This document shows, in pieces, positions 17,014 to 26,002 of a stretch of DNA of 59,508 nt (positions within the stretch are counted from its first letter, which is position 1; each line of letters opens with the position of its first letter). Made by a program: the position numbers and the translations under genes. The DNA lies in the NCBI GenBank assembly GCA_038199035.1, contig JBBPZM010000059.1, positions 1 through 59,508 of the forward strand, in the 5' to 3' direction. This stretch comes from DATAEY01 sp038199035 (lineage in GTDB: Bacteria > Actinomycetota > Thermoleophilia > Solirubrobacterales > Solirubrobacteraceae). The notes under the pieces were generated by a model. The model searched no databases. It had not been told where the DNA came from and worked only from the letters and a program-made list of their open reading frames with translations.

Positions 17014-18539
17014 GCGACCCGGCCCTGGTCTTCGTCGGCTTCATGGGCGCCGGCAAGACCACGGCCGCGCGCGAGGCCGGCGCGGCGCTCGGAGTCGAGC
17101 CGTTGGACACCGACGCCCTGCTCGAGCGGCAGCTGGGGATGTCGATCGCCGAGTTCTTCGAGCGGCGGGGGGAGCAGGAGTTCCGCGCGCGCGAGGAGGC
17201 CCTGGTCGGCGCCCTGCTCGAGCGCGCCGACGGCGGGGCGATCGCCCTGGGCGGCGGCAGCCTGCTCTCGGAGCGGGTGACGCGGGCGCTGGAGCGCCAC
17301 ACCGTCGTGCTCCTGGAGGTCGACGCCGCGACCGCGTGGTCGCGCACGGCGAACGGGGACCGCCCGCTGGCCCGCGAGCGCGAGGCCTTCGAGGCTCTCC
17401 ACGCCCAGCGCCTTCACCTCTACGAGCGCTGGGCCGACGCCATCCTTCCCTCCGGGATCGGCGTCGTGACCCGGGCCCTGCCGGCGCTGCGCGCCCTCGC
17501 GGACGCGCCGCCCGGCACGCGGGTCCTGTGGGCGCAGAGCGCCTCGGGCGACTATCCCGTCTTCGCCGGGGCCGGGCTGCTCGAGTCGGGGTTCTGGCCG
17601 CGGGAGGGGCGGCGCTTCTGCGTCACCGACGCCACGGTCAACGACCTGCACGGCCCGGCGGTCGAGCCCCTCGCGGGCACCGTGATCGTCGAGCCGGGAG
17701 AAGGGTCCAAGAGCCTCGCCGGCGCCGAGCTGGTGTGGCGCTCGCTGGCCCAGCAGGGGATGAATCGCGACGACCACGTCGTGGCCCTGGGCGGCGGGGT
17801 GGTCGGCGACCTCGCCGGGTTCTGCGCCGCCGCCTACCAGCGCGGGGTGGCGGTGGTGCACGTGCCCACGACGCTGGTCGCCCAGGTCGACTCCGCCTAC
17901 GGCGGCAAGACGGGAATCGACCTGCCCGAGGCCAAGAACTACGTCGGCGCCTACCACCAGCCCGCGGCGGTCCTGGTCGACCCGGCCACCCTGCTCACCC
18001 TGCCTCCAGAGGAGCTGGCCGCCGGCTACGCCGAGGTGGTCAAGACCGCGCTGATCGCCGGCGGCTCGCTGTGGGAGCGCGTGCGCCAGGGAGCAGGAGG
18101 GGCGGCGCAGCCCGACGTCGTCCTGGCCTGCGCGCGCACGAAGCTCGCGGTGGTGGCGCGCGACGAGCGCGACGCGGGCGCGCGCCAGGTCCTCAACCTC
18201 GGCCACACCGTGGGGCACGCCATCGAGACCGTGACCGGGTACGCCCGCTACCGCCACGGCGAGGCGGTCGGCCTCGGCCTGCTGGCGGCGCTGCGCCTGT
18301 CGGGGCAGGGCGAGCTGCGCGAGGAGGTGGGCGCACTGCTCGCGGGTCACGGGCTGCCCACGCGCCTGGAGGGCGCCGACCCGCACGAGGTGGCGGCGGC
18401 CACCGCGCGCGACAAGAAGCGACGCGGCACCGAGCCGGTGCCGTTCGTGCTCCTCGACGGGCCCGGGCGCCCGCGCACCGGCTGCCACGTCGCCGAGGAC
18501 GAGCTTGTCGCCGCCGTGGCAGAGTTGGCCGAGCCGTGA
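17010..18539 (+). CDS. aroKB: Fused shikimate kinase / 3-dehydroquinate synthase (AroK-AroB)
   Basis: One 509-residue reading frame holds two shikimate-pathway enzymes. Residues ~1-165 are shikimate kinase: P-loop GFMGAGKTT at ~10, the LDTDALLE substrate motif, GGGSLL and the RPLAR lid. Residues ~170-509 are 3-dehydroquinate synthase: PGEGSKSL, the NAD-binding GGGVVGDLAGFCAA, DSAYGGKTGIDLPEAKN, the zinc ligands in LNLGHTVGHAIE and RHGEAV, and the DKKRRG segment. No stop, frameshift or internal start separates the halves. The two steps are not consecutive (AroB acts first, AroK fourth), so the fusion probably balances dosage. The ATG overlaps the aroC stop. Confidence 0.95.
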   Translation: MSDPALVFVGFMGAGKTTAAREAGAALGVEPLDTDALLERQLGMSIAEFFERRGEQEFRAREEALVGALLERADGGAIALGGGSLLSERVTRALERHTVVLLEVDAATAWSRTANGDRPLAREREAFEALHAQRLHLYERWADAILPSGIGVVTRALPALRALADAPPGTRVLWAQSASGDYPVFAGAGLLESGFWPREGRRFCVTDATVNDLHGPAVEPLAGTVIVEPGEGSKSLAGAELVWRSLAQQGMNRDDHVVALGGGVVGDLAGFCAAAYQRGVAVVHVPTTLVAQVDSAYGGKTGIDLPEAKNYVGAYHQPAAVLVDPATLLTLPPEELAAGYAEVVKTALIAGGSLWERVRQGAGGAAQPDVVLACARTKLAVVARDERDAGARQVLNLGHTVGHAIETVTGYARYRHGEAVGLGLLAALRLSGQGELREEVGALLAGHGLPTRLEGADPHEVAAATARDKKRRGTEPVPFVLLDGPGRPRTGCHVAEDELVAAVAELAEP

Positions 18540-19015
18540 GCGCGGGGGACGCCACCACCCGGCCGGTCATCTCGCACAACCGCGTGGAGGTCATGCACGG
18601 CGTGAACCTCGGGGAGCTCGGGCGGCGCGATCCCGGCCACTACGGCGGCCTGACGCTCGTCCAGCTCGAGCACCAGGTGGCGGAGATGGGGCGCGAGCTG
18701 GGGCTCGAGCTCCAGTTCTTCCAGACCGACCACGAGGGCGAGTTCGTGCAGCGCCTGCACCGCCTGGAGGGCGTGGTCGACGCCGTGGTGCTCAATCCGG
18801 GGGCGTGGACACACTACGCCTGGGCCATCCACGACGCGCTGGAGATCGCCGGGTTACCCGCCGTGGAGGTCCATCTCTCCGATGTCCGCGCGCGCGAGGA
18901 GTGGCGTCGCGTGTCGGTGGTCGAGGACCTGTGCCTGGGCACGTTCTCGGGCCAGGGGATCGAGGGCTACCGAGAGGGCCTGAAGCTGCTGGCCGCGGAG
19001 CTGGGCGCACCGTGA
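18536..19015 (+). CDS. aroQ: Type II 3-dehydroquinate dehydratase
   Basis: This dodecameric enzyme dehydrates 3-dehydroquinate to 3-dehydroshikimate. The GTG start overlaps the aroKB stop and gives 159 residues. Seen motifs: MHGVNLGELGRRDPGHYGG (family: NGPNLNLLGxREPxxYG, with the active-site Arg and Tyr), LNPGAWTHYAWAIHDAL, and EVHLSDVRAREEWRR with the catalytic His. The first motif has His in place of the usual Asn and Gly in place of the second Asn; the catalytic Arg, Tyr and His remain. With aroE, aroC and aroKB only the aroG and aroA steps are missing from the window. Confidence 0.92.
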   Translation: MSAGDATTRPVISHNRVEVMHGVNLGELGRRDPGHYGGLTLVQLEHQVAEMGRELGLELQFFQTDHEGEFVQRLHRLEGVVDAVVLNPGAWTHYAWAIHDALEIAGLPAVEVHLSDVRAREEWRRVSVVEDLCLGTFSGQGIEGYREGLKLLAAELGAP

Positions 19016-19064
19016 GGACCCGCGGGGATCGGCTGCGGGCGAGCGCGTCGAGCAAGGGGACCCG

Positions 19065-20144
19065 ATGACCCGCCCCGATCGCCTGGCCGATCTGTGCGTG
19101 CGCCGCGAGCTCGACGCGGTGCTCGTCATCGAGCCCTACAACCTTCGCTACCTGACCGGCTTCACCGGGACCAACGGGCTGGCCGTGGTCGGCGCCGGCC
19201 CCGACGGCGTTCGCCGCTTCGTCACCGACTTCCGCTACGTCGAGCGGGCGGCGTCGGAGGTCGAGGGCTTCGAGCGGATGCGCGGCGAGCGCGACCTGCT
19301 CGACAGCGTGCGCGACGCCCTCCCGCGAGGCGGTGCGGTGCGGCTGGGCTTCGACGACGCCCACGTCTCGGTCAAGACCCACGAGCGGCTGGGCAAGGCG
19401 CTGGGAGACGGGGTCGAGCTGGCGGCCGCCGGCGGCCTCGTAGAGGAGCTGCGGATGGTCAAGGAGCCGGCCGAGCTCGAGCGCATCGCCGCCGCGGCCG
19501 CCCTGGCCGACGAGGCGCTCTCGGCGGCCCTGGAGCGCGGCCTGGCCGGCCGCACCGAGCGCGAGTTCGCCGTCGACCTCGAGGACGAGATCCGCCACCG
19601 CGGCGCCCAGGCCCCCAGCTTCCCGTCGATCGTCGCCGCCGGCGCGCATGGGGCGCTGCCCCACGCCGAGCCGCGCGACGTCGAGATCCCGCGCGACAGG
19701 TTGGTCGTCGTCGACTGGGGCGCTCTGGTGGCCGGCTACTGCTCGGACTGCACGCGCACGCTGGCCACCGGCCGGCTCGACGGAGAGGCCGCCGAGGTCT
19801 ACGAGCTCGTCCACCAGGCGCAGCTCGCCGGGCTCGGGGCCGTCCGGGCCGGCCCCACCGGCCGCGAGGTCGACCAGGTCGCCCGCGACGTCATCGACGC
19901 CGCCGGCCACGGGGAGCGCTTCGGCCACGGCCTGGGCCACGGTGTCGGGCTAGAGGTCCACGAGGAGCCGCGCCTGTCCCGCGCGGGCACCGAGGCCCTT
20001 CGCGCCGGCAACGTCGTGACCGTCGAGCCGGGCGTCTACCTCCCCGGTCGCTTCGGCGTCCGCGTCGAGGACCTCGTCGTTGTGACCGAGGATGGGGCGG
20101 ACGTGCTCTCGTCCCACAGCAAGGAGCTGGTGACGGTCGGCTGA
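19065..20144 (+). CDS. M24-family aminopeptidase (Xaa-Pro peptidase, PepP/PepQ-like)
   Basis: A cytoplasmic metallopeptidase expected to remove N-terminal residues ahead of proline. A good ribosome site (AAGGGG at ~19054) precedes the ATG. The 359-residue protein has the creatinase-like N-domain and a pita-bread C-domain with all five metal ligands: VVVDWGALVAGYCSDCTRT (two Asp), HGLGHGVGLEVHE (His), TVEPGVYLPG (Glu) and GVRVEDLVVV (Glu). It normally sits directly before efp; here a toxin-antitoxin pair separates them. Confidence 0.93.
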   Translation: MTRPDRLADLCVRRELDAVLVIEPYNLRYLTGFTGTNGLAVVGAGPDGVRRFVTDFRYVERAASEVEGFERMRGERDLLDSVRDALPRGGAVRLGFDDAHVSVKTHERLGKALGDGVELAAAGGLVEELRMVKEPAELERIAAAAALADEALSAALERGLAGRTEREFAVDLEDEIRHRGAQAPSFPSIVAAGAHGALPHAEPRDVEIPRDRLVVVDWGALVAGYCSDCTRTLATGRLDGEAAEVYELVHQAQLAGLGAVRAGPTGREVDQVARDVIDAAGHGERFGHGLGHGVGLEVHEEPRLSRAGTEALRAGNVVTVEPGVYLPGRFGVRVEDLVVVTEDGADVLSSHSKELVTVG

Positions 20145-20196
20145 GGGCGGGAAGGGCGGAGCGCTCTCGGTCCACATTCGCTGCGCTTCCGGGTAG

Positions 20197-20409
20197 ATCC
20201 GCAGCACATCGACCCTCATCCTCGGGGCGCCCCGAAGTGAGCTCGAGGACCAGCGGCTCGACCTCCTAGACAAGGGCAAAGTCGAGCGCCCCGAGGTCAA
20301 CGCGCCGCTGCGGCTCGAAGGCCGGCGCATCGTGCCCGACGCGCCCGGTCCAGACTCTGGCCCGGGTTCGGGCGGCGCTGCAGTCCCGCTGAGAGAGAGG
20401 GTGGTCTGA
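20197..20409 (+). pseudogene. Possible remnant of an antitoxin-like gene
   Basis: The 323-base gap between the M24 peptidase and the antitoxin holds a stop-bounded frame of ~70 codons with no good start. Its residues LEDQRLDLLDKGKVERPE... and PLRERVV before the TGA resemble the C-terminal tails of Phd/RelB-type antitoxins by general appearance only. Nothing else is visible in the gap. I treat it as debris of an earlier accessory insertion at this site; it may simply be non-coding. Confidence 0.25.
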
Positions 20410-20467
20410 GGCAGTCGGCTGACTGGAACGGGCGCGGAACCTCGTCAGTTAGGCCATCGCCTACCAT

Positions 20468-20716
20468 ATGGCCATCGCCCGCACGCAGACTCTCGTCCAG
20501 CTCAACGACCACCTCCTGGCCCTGCTCGATCAGCGAGCGGCGCGAACCCACCGCTCTCGCTCGGAGCTCATCCGCGCGGCCATCGAGAGCTATCTCCACG
20601 ATGAGGAGGAAGCCGAGATCGACCGCCAGATCGTCGAGGGCTATCGCCGTCAGCCCGAGGAGGCCATCGACTACACCGAGGCGGCCAAGAGAGCGATCGC
20701 CCAGGAGCCCTGGTGA
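20468..20716 (+). CDS. CopG-type ribbon-helix-helix antitoxin
   Basis: An 82-residue protein with an N-terminal ribbon-helix-helix domain (TQTLVQLNDHLLALLDQRAARTHRSRSELIRAAIESYL) and an acidic C-terminal tail of the kind that wraps a MazF toxin. RHH antitoxins bind their own promoter as dimers and repress the operon. Its stop overlaps the GTG of the toxin (GTGA), the classical arrangement for a type II pair. The ATG at 20468 is the first start in frame. The pair is inserted between the M24 peptidase gene and efp. Confidence 0.88.
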   Translation: MAIARTQTLVQLNDHLLALLDQRAARTHRSRSELIRAAIESYLHDEEEAEIDRQIVEGYRRQPEEAIDYTEAAKRAIAQEPW

Positions 20717-21021
20717 ACCGGGGTGAGATCTGGTGGCTCGAGCATCCGGAGATCGGTAGGCGTCCGGTCTGCGTGCTCACACGTCAGGCGGCCGTTCCGG
20801 TTCTGAGCGGCGTGGTCGTCGCCTTGGCCACCCGCACGATTCGCAGCATCCCCTCCGAAGTCGAGCTGGGCCGTCAGGACGGCATGCCCGAGGACTGTGC
20901 CCTCAGCTTCGACAACCTGCTCACCGTCCCCAAGGGACTGCTCTCAGAAAGGATCACCCGCCTGGCGCCACGGCGGATGGAGGAGGTATGCGTCGCGCTC
21001 GCTCGCGCCCTCGGGTGCTGA
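20713..21021 (+). CDS. MazF/PemK-family toxin (endoribonuclease)
   Basis: A 102-residue protein starting MNRGEIWWLEHPEIGRRPVCVLTR, the family opening in which RGEIWW precedes the GRRP beta-turn. The ending FDNLLTVPKGLLSERITRL...RMEEVCVALARAL is also typical. The family cleaves mRNA or rRNA at short sequences and stops growth when the antitoxin is lost. The conserved acidic/Thr pair is partly recognisable (LATRTIRSIPSEVEL). The start GTG lies inside the antitoxin stop region. It ends 33 bases before efp, so efp may be read through from the toxin promoter. Confidence 0.9.
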   Translation: MNRGEIWWLEHPEIGRRPVCVLTRQAAVPVLSGVVVALATRTIRSIPSEVELGRQDGMPEDCALSFDNLLTVPKGLLSERITRLAPRRMEEVCVALARALGC

Positions 21022-21054
21022 GAGCCGCCCCCCTCTCGCTACCCTGGCGGCCCG

Positions 21055-21607
<553 letters not shown>

Positions 21608-21615
<8 letters not shown>

Positions 21616-22018
21616 GCGCGACCAGCGGCGGGCGGCCGTATTCGCCCTCTACCAGCAGGATCTCACCGATCGCCCGCTGGACGAGACCTTCGAGCGCGGC
21701 GCGAGGCCGTTCACGATGGCCCTCGCTCACGCGGTGGACGACCACCGCGACGAGCTCGACGCGCTGATCGCCGAGCACGCACAGGGCTGGACGCTCGAGC
21801 GGATCGCGCCGCTAGAGCGCAACATCCTGCGGGTGGCGCTGCTCGAGCTGGCCCATCCCGAGCTGGTCGCCGATCCCGATCCGATCCCCCCGGAGGCGGC
21901 GATCGACGAGGCCGTGCGCTGCGCCAAGACCTACTGCGGCGCCGACGCGCCCGCCTTCGTCAACGGCATCCTCGGCTCCGTCCTGCGCACGGCACGCGAG
22001 AATCCCGCCCCGTCGTGA
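21608..22018 (+). CDS. nusB: Transcription antitermination factor NusB
   Basis: An all-helical RNA-binding protein that joins NusE on boxA during rRNA transcription. The GTG at 21608, overlapping the end of efp, gives 136 residues starting MRRRDQRRAAVFALYQQDL, the usual NusB opening. Later family segments are LERIAPLERNILRVALLEL, IPPEAAIDEAVRCAKTYCG and FVNGILGSVLR. It is joined to the next gene by a GTGA overlap. Confidence 0.94.
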
Positions 22019-22221
22019 CCGACCAGCGCGCCATCCAGCTCGACGACCTGACCGCCCAGCTCGAGGCTGCGGCGGCTCGCCTGCGCAGCGGAGAGCTGGA
22101 CGCGGACTCCGCGGCCACGCTGGTCGACGAGTGCGCCACTCTGGCCGCGCGCGCGGCCGCCGAGCTCGACCGTGAGGCCGCGGGCGTGCAGGCGCCGCCC
22201 GGGCAGGACTCGCTGCTCTAG
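22015..22221 (+). CDS. xseB: XseB-like exonuclease VII small subunit
   Basis: A 68-residue helical protein. The segment QLDDLTAQLEAAAARLRSGELDADSA followed by a second amphipathic helix follows the XseB pattern (LExIVxxLExGxLsLdxS). XseB binds the large subunit XseA to make exonuclease VII, which degrades single-stranded DNA. The gene overlaps nusB. No xseA is present anywhere in the window, although the two are normally adjacent. The sequence is diverged, so a different small coiled protein is possible. Confidence 0.6.
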   Translation: MTDQRAIQLDDLTAQLEAAAARLRSGELDADSAATLVDECATLAARAAAELDREAAGVQAPPGQDSLL

Positions 22222-22279
22222 TGGTCGGGCTTCGATCCGCCGTGGCGGGCCTCGACCTCCCCGGCGCGAGGCCCTAGCC

Positions 22280-23167
22280 ATGGCGGCGGCCGCCGCCCTC
22301 TACCCCGATGCCCTGCGGCTCGAGGTGGAGCGCTATCTCGAGGGGCTGCGCTTCTCGCACGAGCCGGCCACCGCTGGCCTCGAGGACGCCATGCGCTATT
22401 CGCTGCTCGCGGGCGGCAAGCGGATCCGCCCGGTGCTCGCGCTGGCCACTGCGCAGGCGATCGGCATGGAGATCGCCCGGGTCCTCCCCCTGGCGGGGGC
22501 GCTCGAGCTCATCCACACCTACTCCCTCATCCACGACGACCTGCCGGCGATGGACGATGACGACCTTCGTCGCGGGCGCCCGACCTGCCACCGCGCCCAC
22601 GGGGAGGACGTGGCCATCCTCGCCGGCGACGGGCTCTACGCCGAGGCGTTCCAGCATCTGCTGCGCGAGCAGGCCGGCCCGCCGCAAGGCGTGCTGGCGG
22701 CGGCCGGCGAGCTCGCCGCCGCAACCGGCGTGTCGGGAATGGTCGGCGGGCAGTTCATCGATGTGGCCGAGACGGCGCCGCCCGGTGCGCATGGGCTGCG
22801 GCGCCTGCACGAGCTGAAGACCGGGCGGCTCATCGCGGCCTCGGTGAACTGCGTGCTCCTGCTGGGCCAGGTGGCCGAACCTGCGACAATCGCCTTCGCC
22901 TCGTTCGCCGCCGAGCTGGGCGTGCTGTTCCAGATCGTGGACGACATCCTCGACGTCATCGGGACCGAGGCAGACCTCGGGAAGACCAAGGGCTCAGACG
23001 AGCGCCACGGCAAGCGCACGTACGTGACCGAGCACGGGCTTGACGGCGCCCGGGCGCTGGCCCGCGAGTCCTACGATGGCGCGAGGGCGGCGCTCGCCCA
23101 GGCGTCGCCGAGCGGCGCTGCCGAGCTAGAGCAGGTGACCGACTTCATCTACACCCGCACCTCGTGA
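22280..23167 (+). CDS. ispA: Short-chain polyprenyl diphosphate synthase (farnesyl/geranylgeranyl type)
   Basis: This enzyme condenses isopentenyl diphosphate with allylic diphosphates. The ATG at 22280 gives 295 residues. The first Asp-rich motif is LIHDDLPAMDDDDLRRG, identical in pattern to E. coli IspA with two residues inserted in the motif, as in type II FPP synthases. The second is VDDILDVIG. GGKRIRPVL, KTGRL and GKT-KG segments are also present. It precedes dxs, so precursor supply and prenyl chain synthesis are together. Exact chain length cannot be read from sequence alone. Confidence 0.92.
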   Translation: MAAAAALYPDALRLEVERYLEGLRFSHEPATAGLEDAMRYSLLAGGKRIRPVLALATAQAIGMEIARVLPLAGALELIHTYSLIHDDLPAMDDDDLRRGRPTCHRAHGEDVAILAGDGLYAEAFQHLLREQAGPPQGVLAAAGELAAATGVSGMVGGQFIDVAETAPPGAHGLRRLHELKTGRLIAASVNCVLLLGQVAEPATIAFASFAAELGVLFQIVDDILDVIGTEADLGKTKGSDERHGKRTYVTEHGLDGARALARESYDGARAALAQASPSGAAELEQVTDFIYTRTS

Positions 23168-23240
23168 CCGACGCCCCGCGCGGCCGCCCGACCCGCACCC
23201 CTTCGATTGCGGCGCGGCGTCCCCACTCGACCCCGACACC

Positions 23241-25190
23241 ATGACCTCCCTGCTCGACAACATCGACCGCCCCCAGGACCTCCATCGCCTCAGCGACCCC
23301 GAGCTCCAGCGCCTGGCCCAGGAGGTGCGCGAGGCGATCATCGAGACGATCGGAGAGATCGGCGGTCACTTCGGGGCCAACCTCGGTACCTGCGAGCTCG
23401 CCGTCGCCCTGCACTCGCTGCTGGACTCGCCGCGCGACAAGGTGCTGTGGGACGTCGGCCACCAGGCCTACCCCCACAAGCTCCTGACCGGCCGCCGCGA
23501 CCGGCTGGGGACAATCCGCACCTACGGCGGGCTCGCGCCCTTCTGCTCGATCGCCGAGTCCGAGCACGACATCATGGGCGCTGGGCACGCGTCGACCTCG
23601 ATCGGCTACGCGGTCGGCCTCAAGGAGGGCATGCGCCAGGGCCACGGCGCCGACGGGCGCGTGGTGGCGGTCATCGGCGACGGCGCCATGACCGGAGGCG
23701 TGGCCTTTGAGGCCATCCACCTGGCCGGCGGCTTGGGGACCCCGATGGTCGTCGTCCTCAACGACAACGGCATGTCGATCGCCCCCAACGTCGGAGCGCT
23801 CTCGCGCTACTTCAACCGCGTGCGCCTGAACCCGCGCCTGTACCGCGCGCGCGAGGAGGTCGAGGGCGGCTTGACCAAGCTGCCGGCGGGGCTCGGCGCC
23901 CGCTTCGAGCGCCTGGGCCCGCACCTCAAGGAGTCGATCAAGGCCTTCTGGGCGCCGGGGCTGTTCTGGGAGGAGCTGGACTTCGCCTACATGGGGGTGA
24001 TCGACGGCCACGACGTGCACGCCCTGCGCGAGGCGCTCTCGGAGGCGCTGGCCGCGCAGCGTCCGGTCGTGGTCCACATCGCCACGGTGAAGGGCAAGGG
24101 CTTCGCCCCGGCTGAGCAGGGCGATCTCGAGGGCATGGAGAAGTGGCACGCCGCCAAGCCCAAGTCGATCGCCAACGGGGCGGAGGCCGTCGCGGCCAAG
24201 CCCAAGGCCGCCGGGCAGCCCAAGGCCCGGCCGACGCCGCCGCAGTACACGGCGGTCTTCGGTCAGGCGCTGGTCGAGGAGTGCAAGCGCGACTCGCGGG
24301 TGGTCGGCATCACCGCGGCCATGAACTCCGGCACCGGCCTCAACCTCCTCCAGAAGGCCCTACCCGAGCGCTACTTCGACGTCGGCATCGCCGAGCAGAA
24401 CGCGATCCTCTTCGCCGCCGGGCTGGCGCTCCAGGGTGCCAAGCCGGTGGCGGCGATCTACTCCACCTTCCTCCAGCGCGCCTACGACCAGATCGTCCAC
24501 GACGTCTGCCTCCAGAGCCTCAACGTGGTCTTCGCCATGGACCGCGCGGGGCTGGTGGGCGATGACGGGCCCACCCACCACGGCGCCTTCGACATCGCCT
24601 ACCTGCGCTGCCTGCCCAACATCGTCCTCATGGCCCCCCGCGACGAGGCGGCGCTGGTGGACATGCTGCACACCGCGCTGACCCACGACGCGGGCCCAGT
24701 CGCCCTGCGCTACCCGCGCGGCGAGGCCGCCGGCGTGACCATGCCCGAGCGGCCGACGCCGATCGAGATCGGCACGGGGGAGATCCTGCGCGAGGGGACC
24801 AGGGTGGCCGTCGTCGGCTACGGGACCGGCGTGCAGAAGGCCCTCGAGGCCGCCGAGCTGCTGGCCCGAGACGGGCTCGAGGTCACGGTGGCCGACGCCC
24901 GCTTCGCCAAGCCGATCGACACCGCGCTGATGGCCCAGCTGGCCGGTGAGCACGAGCTGCTGGTCACCGTCGAGGAGGGCGTGCTCGCGGGCGGCTTCGG
25001 ATCGGCGGTGTGGGAGGCGCTGTCCGACCAGGGCGCCGCGCCGAGGATCTTGCGGGTCGGGCTCCCCGACCGCTACGTGACCCACGGCAAGCCCGCCCTC
25101 CTGCACGAAGAGGTCGGCTTCAGCGGGCAGCGCATCGCCGAGCGCATCGAGGCCGCCGTGGCCGAGCGGCGCTCGGCTGTCTCGAGCTGA
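23241..25190 (+). CDS. dxs: 1-deoxy-D-xylulose-5-phosphate synthase
   Basis: This thiamine-diphosphate enzyme condenses pyruvate and glyceraldehyde 3-phosphate at the head of the MEP isoprenoid pathway. The 649-residue protein has the transketolase-like domains in order: GGHFGANLG and HDIMGAGHASTSI, the ThDP site GDGAMTGG...NDNGMSI, the pyrimidine-binding domain (FDVGIAEQNA, DRAGLVGDDGPTHHG) and a C-terminal domain (EEGVLAGGFGSAVWE). A Lys/Pro/Ala-rich linker of ~30 residues (about 305-335) lies between the first two domains. It is followed by an intrinsic terminator. Confidence 0.97.
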   Translation: MTSLLDNIDRPQDLHRLSDPELQRLAQEVREAIIETIGEIGGHFGANLGTCELAVALHSLLDSPRDKVLWDVGHQAYPHKLLTGRRDRLGTIRTYGGLAPFCSIAESEHDIMGAGHASTSIGYAVGLKEGMRQGHGADGRVVAVIGDGAMTGGVAFEAIHLAGGLGTPMVVVLNDNGMSIAPNVGALSRYFNRVRLNPRLYRAREEVEGGLTKLPAGLGARFERLGPHLKESIKAFWAPGLFWEELDFAYMGVIDGHDVHALREALSEALAAQRPVVVHIATVKGKGFAPAEQGDLEGMEKWHAAKPKSIANGAEAVAAKPKAAGQPKARPTPPQYTAVFGQALVEECKRDSRVVGITAAMNSGTGLNLLQKALPERYFDVGIAEQNAILFAAGLALQGAKPVAAIYSTFLQRAYDQIVHDVCLQSLNVVFAMDRAGLVGDDGPTHHGAFDIAYLRCLPNIVLMAPRDEAALVDMLHTALTHDAGPVALRYPRGEAAGVTMPERPTPIEIGTGEILREGTRVAVVGYGTGVQKALEAAELLARDGLEVTVADARFAKPIDTALMAQLAGEHELLVTVEEGVLAGGFGSAVWEALSDQGAAPRILRVGLPDRYVTHGKPALLHEEVGFSGQRIAERIEAAVAERRSAVSS

Positions 25191-25293
25191 GGACGAGGAC
25201 CAGGCCGCGGATCAGGCTTCGTCCGGCCGGCGGCCGGACGAAGAGAAACGGGCCGCGGCTTCGGGCTCACCCGGCCGGCCTGACCAAGAGAAA

Positions 25294-25316
25294 CGGCCCG
25301 CCGTCTTGGCGGGCCG
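25294..25316. terminator. Intrinsic hairpin after dxs
   Basis: A perfect 9-bp stem (CGGCCCGCC, 25294-25302, with 25308-25316) and a five-base loop. It stands between dxs and a convergent gene and could serve both strands. An imperfect copy of the preceding bases (AGAGAAACGG at ~25243 and ~25287) suggests a local duplication. Confidence 0.65.
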
Positions 25317-25370
25317 CTTCCCTGGGAGGAGAGAGTCGCTCTATCGAGCGATGGATCTATGAGTGAAGTC

Positions 25371-25727
25371 TCAGCGTCGCGCCGAGTAGCGCGTCGTCAG
25401 GGTCAGGAGGAGCTGGACGGCAGCGCCGACCAGCAGCGCGCTGGCAGCCGCGTGATCGCCCCGCGCGGCCAGGGCCAGGCCGCCGACGGCCAGCGCGAGG
25501 GCGATCCCCTGGTCGAGCGCCAGGTGGGCGGCGAGCGAGAGGCCACGGCCTCCGTCATCGGCCGCGGCCGAGAGCGCCAGCCCGGCGACCAGCGCGCCGA
25601 AGGTGAGCACGACGACCAGGCCGGCCGCGCTGAACCCAAACAGGAACGGCGTGACCATCAGGGCCAGGCCGCCCGCGAACTCGATGGCGGCGTGGGTGGG
25701 GAGGGGGATGAGGCGGAGGACGGTCAT
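25371..25727 (-). CDS. Small hydrophobic membrane protein of unknown function
   Basis: A 118-residue protein with an ATG start (complement of 25725-25727) and about four hydrophobic segments (AIEFAGGLALMVTPFLFGF, GLVVVLTFGALVAGLALS, LDQGIALALAVGGLALAAR, SALLVGAAVQLLLTL). Size and spacing resemble SPW-repeat-like small membrane proteins, but I cannot assign a family. It is convergent with dxs. Codon use matches the neighbours, supporting a real gene. Confidence 0.6.
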   Translation of the reverse strand: MTVLRLIPLPTHAAIEFAGGLALMVTPFLFGFSAAGLVVVLTFGALVAGLALSAAADDGGRGLSLAAHLALDQGIALALAVGGLALAARGDHAAASALLVGAAVQLLLTLTTRYSARR

Positions 25728-25813
25728 CAGGACGACCCATCCTGGCCGACTGACCAGTCAACGTGTGTGATGGCGCGCACAGTGGTCCTCTCTCGGGGCT
25801 AGGTTTCTGGCCG

Positions 25814-26002
25814 GTGGGCCCGAGGCGCGACGCCAGTGCAGGCCACGAACGGCTCGCCCAGCGGGCGCTCAACCGGGCGCTCCTGGCCCGGCAGGGACTG
25901 CTCGACCGCCTCGAGGCGCCGCTGCCCGACGCGCCTCGGCGCACGACGTGGTGGTCGCGCGCTGACGCATGCGCCGGCGAGCCCCGAATGCGCAGCGCCT
26001 AG
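25814..26002 (+). pseudogene. Truncated N-terminus of a winged-helix (AlkZ/YcaQ-like) protein
   Basis: The frame from the GTG at 25814 contains LAQRALNRALLARQGLLDRL (about 25850-25910). This looks like the opening helix of winged-helix DNA-binding/AlkZ-type proteins, which usually begin LxRRALNRALLARQxLLxR. Family members are 350-400 residues; here similarity stops after ~30 residues and the frame ends at 26002. The rest of 25728-25998 shows no other gene. I read it as a fragment left by a deletion. Confidence 0.5.
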
